The position numbers and the translations under genes are program-made. From positions 1 through 17,999 of the forward strand of contig DSBA01000061.1 in the NCBI GenBank assembly GCA_011046145.1: DNA of 17,999 nt, in the 5' to 3' direction. Origin of the DNA: Candidatus Uhrbacteria bacterium (lineage in GTDB: Bacteria; Patescibacteriota; Patescibacteriia; CAIXNZ01). The stretch's first letter is position 1; each line of letters opens with the position of its first letter. The notes beneath the pieces are model-generated. The model searched no databases. It worked only from the letters and a program-made list of their open reading frames with translations, and was not told where the DNA came from. Shown here in pieces: positions 1-6,479 of this stretch.

Positions 1-102
1 CTAAACGAGGATGAAATAAAAAGATATATAGAAAGACAAGGGAATTATGACAAAGGTGTTGATGTTACGGCTGAAATATCGCCGCCGAATTCTCATGAGT
101 AG
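1..102 (+). CDS. C-terminal fragment, probable IS200/IS605 TnpA transposase
   Basis: An open frame enters from the left edge and runs 33 codons to a TAG at 100-102. The residues LNEDEIKRYIERQ resemble the C-terminal helix of IS200/IS605 Y1 (HUH) transposases, where a similar LNE..I..YI..Q stretch follows the catalytic tyrosine. The catalytic residues lie outside the window, so the assignment rests on this short similarity recalled from the family. A long inverted repeat begins 15 bp downstream, as expected for the hairpin at the end of such an element. If this is wrong, it is an unidentified gene tail. Confidence 0.4.
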   Translation, partial: LNEDEIKRYIERQGNYDKGVDVTAEISPPNSHE

Positions 103-116
103 CGGAGCAAAGGAAA

Positions 117-166
117 CCCCGCACTCAAAAAACCGACCCGTTAGGGGCAGTTTTTTGAGTGCGGGG
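117..166. repeat. 17-bp perfect inverted repeat
   Basis: The arms CCCCGCACTCAAAAAAC (117-133) and its exact complement (150-166) flank a 16-nt loop with a minor CCC/GGG pairing. The A and T runs lie inside the arms and not after the stem, so it is not a textbook intrinsic terminator, although it could stop transcription. It sits between the transposase-like tail and the aspS promoter. An IS200/IS605 end hairpin is the most natural reading; a bidirectional terminator is the alternative. Confidence 0.75.
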
Positions 167-176
167 AGGACGTCAT

Positions 177-204
177 TTGACAAAATTTGGATTTTTGCTA
201 CAAT
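177..204 (+). promoter_or_regulatory. Sigma70-type promoter of the aspS T-box leader
   Basis: A perfect -35 TTGACA (177-182), a 16-bp spacer and a -10 TACAAT (199-204) preceded by TGC (extended -10). The predicted start is near 211, which places the T-box leader directly at the 5' end of the transcript. Confidence 0.8.
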
Positions 205-210
205 ATAAAC

Positions 211-456
211 ACAGCCGTTTGACCCTAATAACAATAGGGAATGGTCTGGGAAGAAACCCTTTGCTTTGCTCAGGGGAGTAGAACCCGGCGCAGGCCAGCG
301 TTACAGGCTTAATTGAGAGTCCTTCCAAATGTATGGTTCGACTATGCTCACCATGACATTTGTCAGGGAATCAAGGTGGCACCGCGAGTAAAAATCTCGT
401 CCTTGAATCTGTTACTTGTTTTATTGTGGTAATGGGTTTGAAGACGAGATTTTTTT
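211..456 (+). promoter_or_regulatory. T-box riboswitch controlling aspS
   Basis: The T-box core AAGGTGGCACCGCG lies at 373-386. The antiterminator is explicit: CAAGG (372-376) pairs with CCTTG (401-405), TGGCACC (377-383) bulges out, and GCGAG (384-388) pairs with CTCGT (396-400). In this family the UGGN in the bulge pairs with the tRNA NCCA end. N is C (380), which fits the G73 discriminator of tRNA-Asp and so the downstream gene. Upstream, a 12-bp hairpin in the stem III position pairs 326-337 with 350-362. The base of stem I may be AGCC (213-216) with GGCT (306-309). I could not place the specifier codon; GAC triplets occur at 221-223 and 340-342, but neither sits in an obvious specifier loop. 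Uncharged tRNA-Asp should favour the antiterminator and aspS expression. Confidence 0.9.
390..456 (+). terminator. T-box attenuator (intrinsic terminator)
   Basis: AAAAATCTCGTC (390-401) pairs perfectly with its complement at 443-454, and the T-run extends to 456. The 5' arm shares bases 396-401 with the antiterminator, so the two folds exclude each other, which is the T-box switching mechanism. Confidence 0.85.
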
Positions 457-457
457 A

Positions 458-563
458 AATCCAAAAGTCAAAATTCAAAAGACAAAACAAATTTTAAATC
501 TCAAATTCTAGATCCAAAATTAAAATTTATAATCTATAATCTAAAACACTATAATCTAAAATC
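458..563. repeat. AT-rich word-drift repeat in the aspS leader
   Basis: This 100-nt stretch between the attenuator and the aspS start is built of slowly changing words such as CAAAATTCAAA, AAATCTCAAATTC and ATAATCTAAAA repeated up to the ATG. No Shine-Dalgarno sequence and no ORF are visible. It looks like decayed direct repeats of the kind seen again before other genes in this window. Confidence 0.6.
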
Positions 564-564
564 T

Positions 565-2337
565 ATGCTAAGAACAAACACTTGCGGTGAATTAACAAAA
601 AAACAAGTCGGCAAAAAAGTGACGCTTTGTGGCTGGGTAAATTCCCGGCGCGATCATGGCGGTATTATTTTTATTGATTTGCGCGACCGTTATGGCCTGA
701 CCCAAATTAAATTTGATCCTAAAATTTCTCAAAAAGCCTGGGATGAGGCTGACAAGGTACGTTCAGAATGGGTATTAAAAGTCAGTGGCGATGTTTTGGC
801 CCGGCCAAAAGACATGATAAATCCCAAAATGGCAACCGGCGAGGTTGAAGTGGCTATTTCTGAAATTGAAATTTTGTCCCGCTCTAAGACACCGCCTTTC
901 GAAATAGACCAGGATAAAAATGTTAATGAAGAATTAAGACTAAAATACCGCTTTCTTGATCTGCGCAAGCCAAAATTGCAGGAAATGTTAAAAATCAGAG
1001 ATTTGATGATCAGGGATATTCGGGCATATTTTCACAAGCATGACTTTATTGAAGTCCAAACCCCGATTTTAGCCAGTTCATCGCCTGAAGGCGCGCGTGA
1101 TTTTTTGGTCCCGTCCAGAATTTATCCCGGCAAATTTTATGCTTTGCCTCAAGCCCCCCAGCAATTTAAACAGCTTTTAATGGTGGCTGGTTTGGACCGT
1201 TATTTCCAAATCGCGCCTTGTTTTCGAGATGAAGACCCGCGTTTAGACAGGCACTATGGTGAATTTTATCAGTTGGATATGGAAATGAGCTTTGTTACCC
1301 AAGAAGATATTTTCAAAATCCAGGAGCCTTTGCTATCAGAGCTGACTGAAAAATATAGTTCAAAAAAAGTGATGTGGAAACCGTTCCCGCGTATTTCTTG
1401 GCATGAGGCCATGACAAAATACGGATCTGATAAGCCTGATTTGCGTTTTGATTTGGAAATTTTGCCTATTACAGAATTAGTTAAAGATTGTGGTTTTGCT
1501 GTTTTTAGCGATGCAGTTAAAAACAAAGGAGTGGTGCATGCTTTGAAAATTGATGATGGCGGTAAATTTAGCCGTAAGGAAATTGATGAATTAACTGAAT
1601 TAGCAAAATCAAAAGGCGCTAAAGGCTTGGCTTATATAATTGTTAAAGATAAAGAACTGCAGTCGCCATTAATTAAATTTTTAGGCGATACTTTGGCGCA
1701 AAAAATTGTTAAAGAAGTCAAAGCTAAAGCCGGAGATATCATATTTTTTGGAGCGGATGATTGGAAAACTGTTTGTGAATCTTTAGGCGCAGTTAGAAAT
1801 GAATGCGGCAAAAAGTTAGGTTTAAAAGATCCTAATAAAGCCGCCTGGCTGTGGATTACGGATTTTCCCATGTATGCTTATTCAGAAATAGAAGAAGGCA
1901 AAATTGATTTTGCCCATAATCCTTTTTCCATGCCCCAGGGCGGCTTAGAATCTTTGGAAACAAAAAATCCTTTGGATATATTAGCTTACCAATATGATTT
2001 GGCTTTAAATGGTTTTGAATTGACCAGCGGCGCTATTCGCAATCATGATCCCAAGATAATGTATAAAGCATTTGAAATCGCTGGTTATTCCAAAGATGAT
2101 GTTGATAAAAGGTTTGGACATATGATCCGAGCCTTTGAATACGGGGCGCCGCCTCATGGCGGCAATGCACCGGGCATTGATCGTTTATTAATGGCCATTA
2201 ATGATTGGAATTCAATCCGCGATATTTATGCTTTTCCTAAAAACGGGCAGGGGCTGGATGTTATGCTGGGCGCGCCAAGTGAAGTGGAACCAAAACAACT
2301 AAAGGAATTGCATATTAAATTGGATTTAGATGAATAG
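565..2337 (+). CDS. aspS: Aspartate--tRNA ligase (bacterial type)
   Basis: A class II aminoacyl-tRNA synthetase that charges tRNA-Asp in the cytosol. At 590 residues it has the usual bacterial length. An N-terminal OB-fold anticodon-binding domain contains GWVNSRRDHGG (residues 23-33). The catalytic core has motif 1 around P167 (EVQTPIL), the QAPQ loop (196-199) and motif 2 FRDED (220-224), and is interrupted by a GAD-like insertion around 290-420. Motif 3 is GIDRLL with R540. The start is the first ATG after the T-box leader and has no visible Shine-Dalgarno. The T-box N base matches tRNA-Asp, which supports the identity independently. Whether it is discriminating or also makes Asp-tRNA-Asn cannot be decided here, because no gatCAB or asnS is complete in the window. 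Confidence 0.97.
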   Translation: MLRTNTCGELTKKQVGKKVTLCGWVNSRRDHGGIIFIDLRDRYGLTQIKFDPKISQKAWDEADKVRSEWVLKVSGDVLARPKDMINPKMATGEVEVAISEIEILSRSKTPPFEIDQDKNVNEELRLKYRFLDLRKPKLQEMLKIRDLMIRDIRAYFHKHDFIEVQTPILASSSPEGARDFLVPSRIYPGKFYALPQAPQQFKQLLMVAGLDRYFQIAPCFRDEDPRLDRHYGEFYQLDMEMSFVTQEDIFKIQEPLLSELTEKYSSKKVMWKPFPRISWHEAMTKYGSDKPDLRFDLEILPITELVKDCGFAVFSDAVKNKGVVHALKIDDGGKFSRKEIDELTELAKSKGAKGLAYIIVKDKELQSPLIKFLGDTLAQKIVKEVKAKAGDIIFFGADDWKTVCESLGAVRNECGKKLGLKDPNKAAWLWITDFPMYAYSEIEEGKIDFAHNPFSMPQGGLESLETKNPLDILAYQYDLALNGFELTSGAIRNHDPKIMYKAFEIAGYSKDDVDKRFGHMIRAFEYGAPPHGGNAPGIDRLLMAINDWNSIRDIYAFPKNGQGLDVMLGAPSEVEPKQLKELHIKLDLDE

Positions 2338-2394
2338 CAGAACAGAACCACAAATTTATTTTCACTGATAACACGAATAGTTTAAGTTTAAAAT

Positions 2395-2423
2395 AAAATC
2401 GCCTGGGAGACTGGGTGGTTTTT
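2395..2423 (+). terminator. Probable intrinsic terminator of aspS
   Basis: AAAATCGCC (2395-2403) pairs with GGTGGTTTT (2414-2422) using two G-U pairs, over a 10-nt loop, and a T5 run ends at 2423. It lies 58 bp after the aspS stop, in the right orientation. Confidence 0.5.
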
Positions 2424-2455
2424 GAATCTAGGGAAAAAGGGTAAAAAGGGTTGGT

Positions 2456-2531
2456 GAAAACGGACGGTGTTATAAAACCGTAGGCGGCACACGTTGTGCC
2501 GCCTACCAAAAATATTTTTGTGTCCGTTTTC
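2456..2531. repeat. Nested palindrome with cloverleaf-like fold
   Basis: A 10-bp outer stem, GAAAACGGAC (2456-2465) with GTCCGTTTTC (2522-2531), encloses three nearly contiguous hairpins. They are GGT/ACC (2466-2479), a 12-bp perfect GTAGGCGGCACA/complement with a 3-nt loop (2480-2506), and CAAAAA/TTTTTG (2507-2520). Its high GC contrasts with the surroundings. The compactness suggests a small non-autonomous mobile palindrome (MITE- or REP-like) or a structured RNA; it does not look like a simple terminator. No coding potential is seen. Confidence 0.7.
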
Positions 2532-2562
2532 GCCTGGCCAAGGCCAAGACCTTGCCTGCCAC

Positions 2563-2591
2563 TTGAACTTTGCTTTTTTTTACGCTAAAAT
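2563..2591 (+). promoter_or_regulatory. Promoter of the winged-helix-like gene
   Basis: TTGAAC (2563-2568), a 17-bp spacer and TAAAAT (2586-2591). The predicted start near 2598 would give an mRNA leader of only about 13 nt before the ATG at 2611, consistent with the absence of a Shine-Dalgarno. Confidence 0.5.
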
Positions 2592-2610
2592 AAAAGATAT
2601 CACTTATATT

Positions 2611-2925
2611 ATGAAGCTCTCCAAGCTTCAAAAATACATACTTTTGGCTTGTTTTGAGAAGAAATATTCAAAGCTGGACAGGAAAGTTTTGCTCCATTTT
2701 TACAATTTTTATAAAAAGAAACATAGCCGAGACATTATGGTTAATTCTATTACGGTTAGCATAGACAGGTTAATTAAAAAAGGGCTTTTAGTCGGATTTG
2801 GAGAAATTACCAAAGAAAAGATTTTTATTGATAAAGTTCGTTTAACTCGCTTGGGCCGTGAAATTGCTAAAAAACTTTTAGGCGAACAAAAAAAATTGCC
2901 ATTGAAAATGGGTAAAAAATCGTAA
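2611..2925 (+). CDS. Small basic winged-helix-like protein of unknown function
   Basis: 104 residues, taken from the ATG at 2611 (MKLSKLQKYIL). The frame is open 39 codons further upstream, but that extension translates the palindrome region at 2494-2531, is unlike a protein, and would start inside the hairpin; the promoter at 2563-2591 also favours the internal start. The protein has an N-terminal helix pair, then SITVSIDRLIKKGLLVGFG followed by a strand-rich segment and LTRLGREIAKKL. This is the pattern of a recognition helix plus wing in MarR/PadR-like DNA-binding folds. I do not recognise a named family. It sits alone between two repeat-rich spacers, so the context gives no target; a small DNA-binding regulator is the best guess. 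Confidence 0.65.
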   Translation: MKLSKLQKYILLACFEKKYSKLDRKVLLHFYNFYKKKHSRDIMVNSITVSIDRLIKKGLLVGFGEITKEKIFIDKVRLTRLGREIAKKLLGEQKKLPLKMGKKS

Positions 2926-2961
2926 AACAATAGTAAAACATTGTAATACAATTGTGGTACC

Positions 2962-3110
2962 AGACTTTAGGCAACCTTATTCAACCTAATATAACCTCAC
3001 CAATGTCCGCCGTAGCCCTCAGTAGCGAAGCGAAGGATGGGCGAAGGCGGATACAACCTCATCCAACCTCATATAACATCATATAACTTAATAAAACTTA
3101 ATTTAAACTT
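2962..3110. repeat. Word-drift repeat tract (AACCTCATATAAC family)
   Basis: Tandem, gradually changing words of about 10-11 nt (CAACCTAATAT, AACCTCATCC, AACCTCATATAAC, ATCATATAACTT, AATAAAACTTAA) lead up to the ATG at 3111. A palindromic element at 3006-3051 interrupts the tract, with the same words on both sides. A 60-codon frame at 3037-3219 crosses this tract and is rejected as coding. Confidence 0.6.
3006..3051. repeat. REP-like palindromic element
   Basis: TCCGCC (3006-3011) pairs with GGCGGA (3046-3051), and GCCC (3015-3018) with GGGC (3039-3042), around a loop rich in GCGAAG words. It is GC-rich in an AT-rich repeat tract and appears inserted into it. I recall similar TCCGCC...GGCGGA palindromes as dispersed repeats in Patescibacteria contigs, but only one copy is in this window. 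Confidence 0.55.
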
Positions 3111-3701
3111 ATGCCAGTCCCAAAACAGATTACAAATTATCTGGACAAACGCGGCGCTAAATACGCCATTGTCACCCACAAAAAAGTCTATACTGCTTAT
3201 GACGCGGCTCAAACCTTAAAAAAGAAACTGGATGAAATTGTTAAGAATTTGCTGGTTAAAACAAATAAAGGATTTGTGATTGTTCTTTTGCCGGCTTCTA
3301 AAAATGTCAATCTGCAGAAGTTAAAGAAATTAATGAATGCCAAAGGCAAAGGAATTAAGAAAATTGAATTACCCAAAGAACAGACAATGGTTCGTTTGTT
3401 TAAAGTCAAACCAGGCGCTTTGCCGGCTTTTGGCTCTTTGCATGATCTGGAAGTTTATATGGATAAAAGCTTAAAGAAGGTTAAAAAAGCAATTTTTGCT
3501 TCAGGCAGTTTTACAGAAAGCATTGAAATGGCAATGAAAGAATTTGAAAAATTAGAAGAACCGATTATCGGTGTTTTTTCCGAAATAAAAAAACTTAAAA
3601 AGCCAGTAAAAAAAGCCGTTAAAAAAGCAAAAAAAACAGCCAAAAAGACCCAAAAGCAGGTCAAAAAGGGCATTAAAAAGGCGATTAAAAAGAAAAAATA
3701 A
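3111..3701 (+). CDS. YbaK/EbsC-family aminoacyl-tRNA deacylase-like protein with lysine-rich tail
   Basis: 196 residues. Positions 1-155 fit the YbaK/ProX fold, which hydrolyses mischarged aminoacyl-tRNAs in trans. VKNLLVK around K45 corresponds to the conserved catalytic-pocket lysine, GFVIVLLPASKNVNL (54-68) is the core strand, and PGALPAFG followed by LEVYMDKSL matches the family's G..PFG and VYVD motifs. Residues 160-196 form an extra tail in which 21 of 37 residues are lysine (KKPVKKAVKKAKKTAKK type), like histone-H1 or ribosomal-protein extensions; it may bind tRNA or other nucleic acid (inference). The substrate amino acid cannot be told. There is no Shine-Dalgarno. The TAA overlaps the scpA ATG by one base (TAATG), so translation of the two is probably coupled. 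Confidence 0.85.
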   Translation: MPVPKQITNYLDKRGAKYAIVTHKKVYTAYDAAQTLKKKLDEIVKNLLVKTNKGFVIVLLPASKNVNLQKLKKLMNAKGKGIKKIELPKEQTMVRLFKVKPGALPAFGSLHDLEVYMDKSLKKVKKAIFASGSFTESIEMAMKEFEKLEEPIIGVFSEIKKLKKPVKKAVKKAKKTAKKTQKQVKKGIKKAIKKKK

Positions 3702-4405
3702 TGGATCAGTACAAAGTTCAATTAGAGGAATTTAAAGGTCCGTTGGATTTGCTTTTGCAATTAATTGAAAAGCAGGAAATGGACATTACTAATGTTTCCT
3801 TGGCGCAAGTGGCTGACCAGTTTATTGAATATATGAATTTAAAACAAGTCGCGCCGGAAGAAACAGCTGATTTTTTAGTTGTAGCAGCCAAGCTTATCTA
3901 TATAAAATCAAAAGCCTTATTGCCGACTTTGGAATTGGAAGAAGATGACGGAATTGATTTGGAAAAACAATTAAAAATGTATAAAGAATATTTGGAAGCT
4001 TCTAAAAAAATTCAAAAAATTTTACGCAAAAAGCAGTTTTGTTTTGCCAAAGAAAAATTGCCGGAAAGCGCTGCTAAGCAGGTTTTTTATGTGCCACAGT
4101 CAGTAACAGCCAAAAAATTGCGCAATATTTATGCCCAAGTTTTGGAAAAAATTAAGCCAATTATTGTTTTGCCGAAAAAAATTATTGAAAAATCAATAAA
4201 ATTATCAGAAAGAATTCAGCAAATTAAAGATTTAATTTTTAAAGAAGCCAGTTCAAGCTTTAATAAATTAATAGGAGATTCAGAGACAAAAACAGAAAAA
4301 ATAATTTCTTTTTTGGCTATTTTGGAACTGACTAAACAAAAAATTATAAGCGTGAATCAGGATAATCTTTTTGAGGATATTTCTTTAGAAAAAATTAAAG
4401 ATTAA
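3701..4405 (+). CDS. scpA: Segregation and condensation protein A (kleisin)
   Basis: 234 residues, a normal ScpA length. The N-terminal signature FKGPLDLLLQLIEKQEMDI (residues 11-29) is the SMC-neck-binding helical region of bacterial kleisins. A charged middle segment follows, and the C-terminal winged helix (EKIISFLAILELTKQKIISV) should bind the SMC head. The protein bridges the two heads of the SMC dimer and, with ScpB, organises and segregates the chromosome. It begins one base inside the previous stop codon and is followed 12 bp later by scpB, the classical pairing. No smc gene is in the window. Confidence 0.95.
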   Translation: MDQYKVQLEEFKGPLDLLLQLIEKQEMDITNVSLAQVADQFIEYMNLKQVAPEETADFLVVAAKLIYIKSKALLPTLELEEDDGIDLEKQLKMYKEYLEASKKIQKILRKKQFCFAKEKLPESAAKQVFYVPQSVTAKKLRNIYAQVLEKIKPIIVLPKKIIEKSIKLSERIQQIKDLIFKEASSSFNKLIGDSETKTEKIISFLAILELTKQKIISVNQDNLFEDISLEKIKD

Positions 4406-4417
4406 TTATAAATATAG

Positions 4418-4981
4418 ATGTCATTAAAATCGCAAATTGAATCGCTTTTATTTATTTCCCCCCGGCCATTAGCCGTCAAAAGGATCGCGGAGTTGACAGG
4501 AGCAAAAAAGGATGAAGTAAAAAAAGAATTAAGGGTTATTAAAGAAGAATATAATCAGCCGGGCAAAGGCATAAATCTGCAAAAAATAGGCTTGAAATAC
4601 CAAATGGTGACCAATCCGGAAAACAGCCAGATAGTTTCGGGGTTTATTAAAGAAGAATTAACCGGCGAACTGACTCCGGCTTCTTTGGAGACATTGACTG
4701 TTATTGCTTATCGCGGGCCGATTACCAAGATGGAATTGGAAATAATCAGGGGAGTTAATTGCAGCGTAATTTTAAGAAACCTAATGATGAGGGGACTGGT
4801 TGAAGAAATAAAGGATAAAAAAAATCCGGTTGAAAAATATAGGATCAGTTTTGATTTTATGAGGCATTTGGGCATTGCAGAAATCAATCAATTGCCTGAT
4901 TATGAAAAATTAAACAGCAATGAAGCTTTAGAAAGGCTTTTAAATCAAGAGTCTGAACAAAAAAAGACGATTAGCCGGTAA
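4418..4981 (+). CDS. scpB: Segregation and condensation protein B
   Basis: 187 residues with the two winged-helix domains of ScpB. The first covers about 1-75 (SLKSQIESLLFISPRPLAVKRIAELTG opening). The second covers about 85-160 and carries the family signature LETLTVIAYRGPITKMELEIIRGVN. ScpB dimers clamp the ScpA linker in the SMC-ScpAB complex. The gene is immediately downstream of scpA and 8 bp upstream of the carboxypeptidase gene, so it is very likely in one transcript with both. No Shine-Dalgarno is visible before the ATG (context AATATAGATG). Confidence 0.95.
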   Translation: MSLKSQIESLLFISPRPLAVKRIAELTGAKKDEVKKELRVIKEEYNQPGKGINLQKIGLKYQMVTNPENSQIVSGFIKEELTGELTPASLETLTVIAYRGPITKMELEIIRGVNCSVILRNLMMRGLVEEIKDKKNPVEKYRISFDFMRHLGIAEINQLPDYEKLNSNEALERLLNQESEQKKTISR

Positions 4982-4989
4982 TAAATTAT

Positions 4990-5895
4990 ATGCTATTAGA
5001 AATTTTATTTACTTTAATATTTTTGCCTAATTTTTTACAGCAGCATGTCAATGCGGAAGATTTTAGTATTGCAGGAAATAAAGAGCAGATGGGCAATCTG
5101 GAAAAAGCGCCTGAAAAAATTCATAGCGATGTTTTAGACATTCAAATAAGCGCAAAAAGCGCTTTGGCTGTTGACAGCCAAAGCGGGAAAATATTGTATC
5201 AAAAAAACGCAGAAGAAACACGGTCCATTGCCAGCATCACCAAATTAATGACAGCCTTGGTTTTTTTGGACCATAATCCAGGCTGGCAAAAAGAATTTTT
5301 TACCATTGTCAGTGATAGGAGAAACGGCGGCATAATTCATCTGAATATTGGGGAAATTTTGACAATTAGAAATTTGTTTTATACGGCTTTAATCGCTTCT
5401 GACAATGATGCGGCAATTGCTTTAGCCAGGTCAACTGGCTTAAGCGAAGAGGATTTTATCAGGGAAATGAATGCCAAGGCGGTTTTTTTAGGCTTGAATA
5501 ATACGAACTTTGCCGATCCCAGTGGCCTGAATAACAATAACCGTTCCAATGCCCGGGAAACTGTTAAATTATTGAATTTTGCTTTGGCTAACGAAGAAAT
5601 TGAAAAAGCGGTAAATATTAACAATTATGAATTTGAAGTCCAAAATAAAGAAAAGGAGAGATTAGTGCGATTAAAAAACACTAATTGGCTGCTTAATAGC
5701 TATTTAGATGTCGCGGGCGGCAAAACAGGCGCTTTGGCTGAATCAGGCTATAATCTGGCAGTTAAAATTAAGGGAAAAAACAACCAGGAAATTTTAATAA
5801 CTGTTTTGGGCAGCCAATCCAATTTTGACCGTTTTCAGGATGTAAAAGCCATAGCGGATTTTGTTTTTGTTAATTATCAATGGCTAGCTGAATAA
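4990..5895 (+). CDS. D-alanyl-D-alanine carboxypeptidase (peptidase S11, DacA-like)
   Basis: 301 residues. All three penicillin-binding-protein active-site motifs are visible: SITK at 82-85 (nucleophile S82), SDN at 137-139 and KTG at 245-247. The N-terminus MLLEILFTLIFLPNFLQQHVNAE is a short hydrophobic signal-like segment, so export to the cell surface is expected. The enzyme removes the terminal D-Ala of peptidoglycan stem peptides and so limits cross-linking. It is short and ends soon after the catalytic domain, without the C-terminal beta domain and amphipathic anchor typical of DacA/PBP5; anchoring may come from an uncleaved signal segment. It is the last gene before a hairpin-containing spacer. 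Confidence 0.93.
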   Translation: MLLEILFTLIFLPNFLQQHVNAEDFSIAGNKEQMGNLEKAPEKIHSDVLDIQISAKSALAVDSQSGKILYQKNAEETRSIASITKLMTALVFLDHNPGWQKEFFTIVSDRRNGGIIHLNIGEILTIRNLFYTALIASDNDAAIALARSTGLSEEDFIREMNAKAVFLGLNNTNFADPSGLNNNNRSNARETVKLLNFALANEEIEKAVNINNYEFEVQNKEKERLVRLKNTNWLLNSYLDVAGGKTGALAESGYNLAVKIKGKNNQEILITVLGSQSNFDRFQDVKAIADFVFVNYQWLAE

Positions 5896-5901
5896 GCAGG
5901 C

Positions 5902-5928
5902 AGTAAAATTAAGGAAATTAATTTTACT
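5902..5928. other. AT-rich hairpin after the carboxypeptidase gene
   Basis: AGTAAAATTAA (5902-5912) pairs perfectly with its complement (5918-5928) over a GGAAA loop. No clean T-run follows, only a T-rich stretch to 5955, so it is at best a weak terminator or an mRNA-stabilising structure. Confidence 0.45.
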
Positions 5929-5966
5929 CGTTGCTTAGTTTGTTTAATTTTTAATTCACTAAAAAT

Positions 5967-6473
5967 ATGTTTGATGTAAATTATATTGAATTATTTAAAA
6001 ATTTTCCGCCGGAAATTGCCATATTTTTAATGTCTATGTTGCCGATTACAGAATTAAGGGCATCTATTCCGGTTGGTTTGACTGTTTATAAATTAAGCCT
6101 TTTTACTACTTTATTTTACGCAATTTTGGGCAATATTCTGCCAATGTTTTTTATTTTGTACTTGATTGATCCGGTTTCCAAGTTTTTAATGAGAAATTTT
6201 AAAATTTTTGAAAAATTTTTTAACTGGCTGTTTAAAAGAACAGCCATTAAATTTGAAGGCAAGTATGCCAGATACGGAGCTGTTGCTTTGGTTTTATTTG
6301 TGGCTATCCCCTTGCCAGTGACAGGCTGCTGGACAGGAGCTATTGCTTCTTTTTTATTCCAAATTCCAAGGCAAAAGGCTGCGATTTTAATTATTTTTGG
6401 CGTTACAATTTCAGCTTTTATAGTCACCTTTATTACTCTTTTTGCCCGCGGGGCTTTTTTATACTTAATTTAA
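5967..6473 (+). CDS. Small multidrug-export-like integral membrane protein (PF06695 type)
   Basis: 168 residues with about four to five hydrophobic segments. The ELRASIPVG motif near residue 30 and the AIPLPVTGCWTGAIASFL stretch near 113-130 are hallmarks of the family annotated as small multi-drug export protein, distantly related to DedA-type membrane proteins. The polar residues inside these re-entrant-like motifs suggest a transport role, but the family name is a legacy label and the substrate is unknown. It lies 71 bp after the carboxypeptidase and 6 bp before a glycosyltransferase, so an envelope role is plausible (inference). Confidence 0.85.
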   Translation: MFDVNYIELFKNFPPEIAIFLMSMLPITELRASIPVGLTVYKLSLFTTLFYAILGNILPMFFILYLIDPVSKFLMRNFKIFEKFFNWLFKRTAIKFEGKYARYGAVALVLFVAIPLPVTGCWTGAIASFLFQIPRQKAAILIIFGVTISAFIVTFITLFARGAFLYLI

Positions 6474-6479
6474 AATTAT

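Noticed and set aside
117..166. CRISPR repeat or array
   Set aside because: There is a single palindrome without spaced copies, and no cas gene is present. No regularly spaced direct repeats occur anywhere in the window.
1..234. Minus-strand open frame of 77 codons at the left edge
   Set aside because: It crosses the inverted repeat, the aspS promoter and the T-box start, and its sequence is hydrophobic and low in recognisable features; the + strand transposase-like tail explains part of it better.
2494..2610. Extended start for the winged-helix-like protein (39 extra codons)
   Set aside because: The extension begins inside a hairpin loop and translates palindrome and GC-rich noncoding sequence; the ATG at 2611 follows a good promoter.
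3037..3219. Plus-strand frame of 60 codons overlapping the start of the YbaK-like gene
   Set aside because: It runs through the REP-like palindrome and the word repeat, then overlaps a well supported gene in another frame.
5902..5928. Strong terminator splitting the cluster after the carboxypeptidase
   Set aside because: The stem is purely AT-rich with only two G-C/C-G pairs near its base, and no T-run follows it, so the cluster may well continue into the downstream genes.
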